Source of the DNA: UMGS1696 sp964621165
GTDB taxonomy: Bacteria > Bacillota > Clostridia > Oscillospirales > CAG-272
NCBI GenBank assembly: GCA_964621165.1
Contig: CAZULC010000011.1
Location: 4,258 to 68,257, forward strand
Length of the DNA stretch: 64,000 nucleotides
Reading direction: 5' to 3'
The first letter of the stretch is position 1; each line of letters begins with the position of its first letter. The notes under the pieces are model-generated. The model did no database searches. It was not told the DNA's origin and saw nothing but the letters and a program-made list of their open reading frames with translations. Positions 62,985-64,000 of this stretch are shown here, piece by piece. The position numbers and the translations under genes are program-made.

Positions 62985-63190
62985 CTTGCCATCGCGATAA
63001 CAGCGACCAAAAAGATTTGTCCCTTATGGACATACACCCTTGCCATCGCGATAACAGGAACAGATGTTTTGAGAGGGAAAATGGGTGAAAAAGTGGAAAA
63101 TGAGAGTTTTGGATGAAGTTTTGTTCCTACTAGAAAAAACCGCCAGACACTCAGATACCTTGCCATCGCGATAACAGGAACAGATGTTTT
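62985..63190. repeat. Three direct repeats with CGCGAT core
   Basis: Copies at 63038-63070 and 63158-63190 are identical over 33 bp (CCTTGCCATCGCG through AACAGATGTTTT). A third at about 62986-63018 shares the first 19 bases (CTTGCCATCGCGATAACAG) and then diverges. Start-to-start distances are about 53 and 120 bp, too irregular for CRISPR. The core ATCGCGAT is palindromic. The last copy ends 44 bp before the aminotransferase start. Confidence 0.8.
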
Positions 63191-63234
63191 TGAAGCGAAA
63201 ATAAGGGATAGCCCGTAGGGAAGGAAAATATTTT

Positions 63235-64000
63235 ATGGAAAACAGTAAGAATAGTAAATTGACGAAGCGCAACATTGCTTTCAGCCCGCCAGATGTGGGA
63301 GAAGCGGAAGCGGCGGAGGCGTCAAAGGCGATCTGCTCCGGCTGGATCACGACCGGTCCGAGAGTAAAATCACTGGAATCTAAGATTGCTTCATGGATCG
63401 GCGTGGAGAAAGCGGTGTGTCTGAACAGCCAGACCGCCTGTGCGGAGACTGCTCTGCGTCTTTTGGGCATCGGCTCTATGGCCGGTGGCAGTTCCACCGA
63501 TGAGGTGATTACCTGCGCTTATACATACACGGCATCCGCATCTGTGATCAATCATGTGGGTGCAAAAATTGTTTTAGTTGATTGCCAGCCGGATTCCTAT
63601 CTGATTGATTACGATGCGGTGGAAGCGGTTATCACAGAGAATACGAAAGCAATCATCCCGATTGACCTTGGCGGCATCCCATGTGATTATGACAGGCTTT
63701 TTGAGATAGTGGAGAAGAAGAAAGCTCTTTTCAATGCTTCCAATGATATCCAGAGGGCTATCGGCCGTGTGGCGATTTGCGCGGATACCGCCCATGCATT
63801 TGGCTCTTCCTGGCACGGGAAGATGGTTGGTTCTATCGCTGATTTCTCCAGCTTCTCTTTCCACGCTGTAAAAAATTTTACAACAGCAGAGGGCGGTTGC
63901 CTGACGTGGAAGAATATTGACGGGCATGACGATATTCCTGGAATTTCTAATGAAGAGATTTATCACAGGATCCAATTACTCTCTCTCCACGGCCAGAGCA
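63235..64000 (+). CDS. DegT/DnrJ-family aminotransferase, 3' end outside window
   Basis: The frame opens at ATG 63235 with AAGGA upstream and is still open at base 64000 (255 residues seen). It is a PLP-dependent sugar aminotransferase: it has SGWITTGPRVKSLESKIA, a cofactor region CLNSQTACAETALRLLG, CADTAHAFGSSWHGK and the Schiff-base lysine in FSFHAVKNFTTAEGG. Such enzymes make 4-amino-4,6-dideoxy sugars from 4-keto precursors, which fits the preceding 4,6-dehydratase. A small insertion near EKKKALFNASNDIQRAIG is unusual. Codon choice looks different from genes left of 62 kb, which suggests a recent arrival. Confidence 0.85.
   Translation, partial: MENSKNSKLTKRNIAFSPPDVGEAEAAEASKAICSGWITTGPRVKSLESKIASWIGVEKAVCLNSQTACAETALRLLGIGSMAGGSSTDEVITCAYTYTASASVINHVGAKIVLVDCQPDSYLIDYDAVEAVITENTKAIIPIDLGGIPCDYDRLFEIVEKKKALFNASNDIQRAIGRVAICADTAHAFGSSWHGKMVGSIADFSSFSFHAVKNFTTAEGGCLTWKNIDGHDDIPGISNEEIYHRIQLLSLHGQS

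Larger units (their letters stand above)
62303..63234. other. Gene-poor AT-rich stretch
   Basis: These 930 bp contain the hairpin at 62322-62353 and the direct repeats at 62985-63190, and otherwise only short frames without ribosome sites. Base composition shifts toward A+T at about 62.35 kb, which may mark a boundary of acquired sequence. Confidence 0.55.

Noticed and set aside
62985..63190. Possible CRISPR array
   Set aside because: Only two full repeats, intervals of about 20 and 87 bp, and no cas genes; spacing is far from regular.

Overview
The window looks like part of the chromosome of an uncultured clostridial (Bacillota) bacterium, probably from the gut. The evidence is clostridial gene content and order: a FabK-type fatty-acid operon, an F-type ATP synthase operon headed by an AtpI-like gene, two YitT proteins, a three-SLH lipoprotein, and AgrC/LytTR-type regulators. 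Shine-Dalgarno sites (AAGGAG type) and TTGACA/TATAAT promoters are also typical. All three stop codons end intact genes, so the standard code is used. Nothing in the sequence fixes a genus.

Layout. 1-6.2 kb: two near-identical lipoprotein solute-binding genes with an exact 1259-bp repeat, then an unusual XRE-cupin-acyl-CoA synthetase fusion with a small P-loop kinase. 6.4-7.8 kb: tRNA-Thr and ATP-type phosphofructokinase. 8.2-13.4 kb: PiT phosphate transporter with its DUF47 partner, a HerA-like ATPase, an SLH lipoprotein. 13.6-14.1 kb: broken GNAT gene. 14.2-21.7 kb: complete F1Fo ATP synthase operon whose c subunit carries a sodium-type two-carboxylate site and whose epsilon subunit is short. 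21.8-29.8 kb: YccF protein, acidic zinc-ribbon protein, efp, Ca2+ P-type ATPase, MFS transporter, lone ABC ATPase, YitT. 30-36.2 kb: a hypothetical gene, then a decayed peptide-export and sensing locus (two ABC exporters, histidine kinase, LytTR regulator). 36.3-43.9 kb: fatty-acid operon fabH-acpP-fabK-fabD-fabG-fabF-fabZ-accD-accA, without accB and accC. 44-47.5 kb: ECF sigma factor, zinc-finger anti-sigma, G5/3D wall protein, MarR regulator, tRNA-Val. 48-56.4 kb: broken M28 peptidase, N-acetylneuraminate lyase, acyltransferase, methyltransferase and three decayed lipoprotein genes. 56.4-64 kb: GH31 alpha-xylosidase, second YitT, a PglF/CapD-like 4,6-dehydratase, a gene-poor stretch with direct repeats, and the start of a DegT-family aminotransferase.

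The strongest unexplained signal is a structured repeat family. Three complete copies of about 110 nt (16507-16618, 22981-23091, 39907-40016) each begin right at or overlapping the stop codon of a housekeeping gene (atpF, efp, fabG), lie in the sense orientation, and sit between same-strand genes. Each can fold into one hairpin followed by a three-way junction, with stem changes that preserve pairing. A fourth, partial copy lies in the predicted nanA leader (50243-50302). I recognise no described family. Nine genes or gene remnants are disrupted, which points to genome decay or uncorrected assembly errors.
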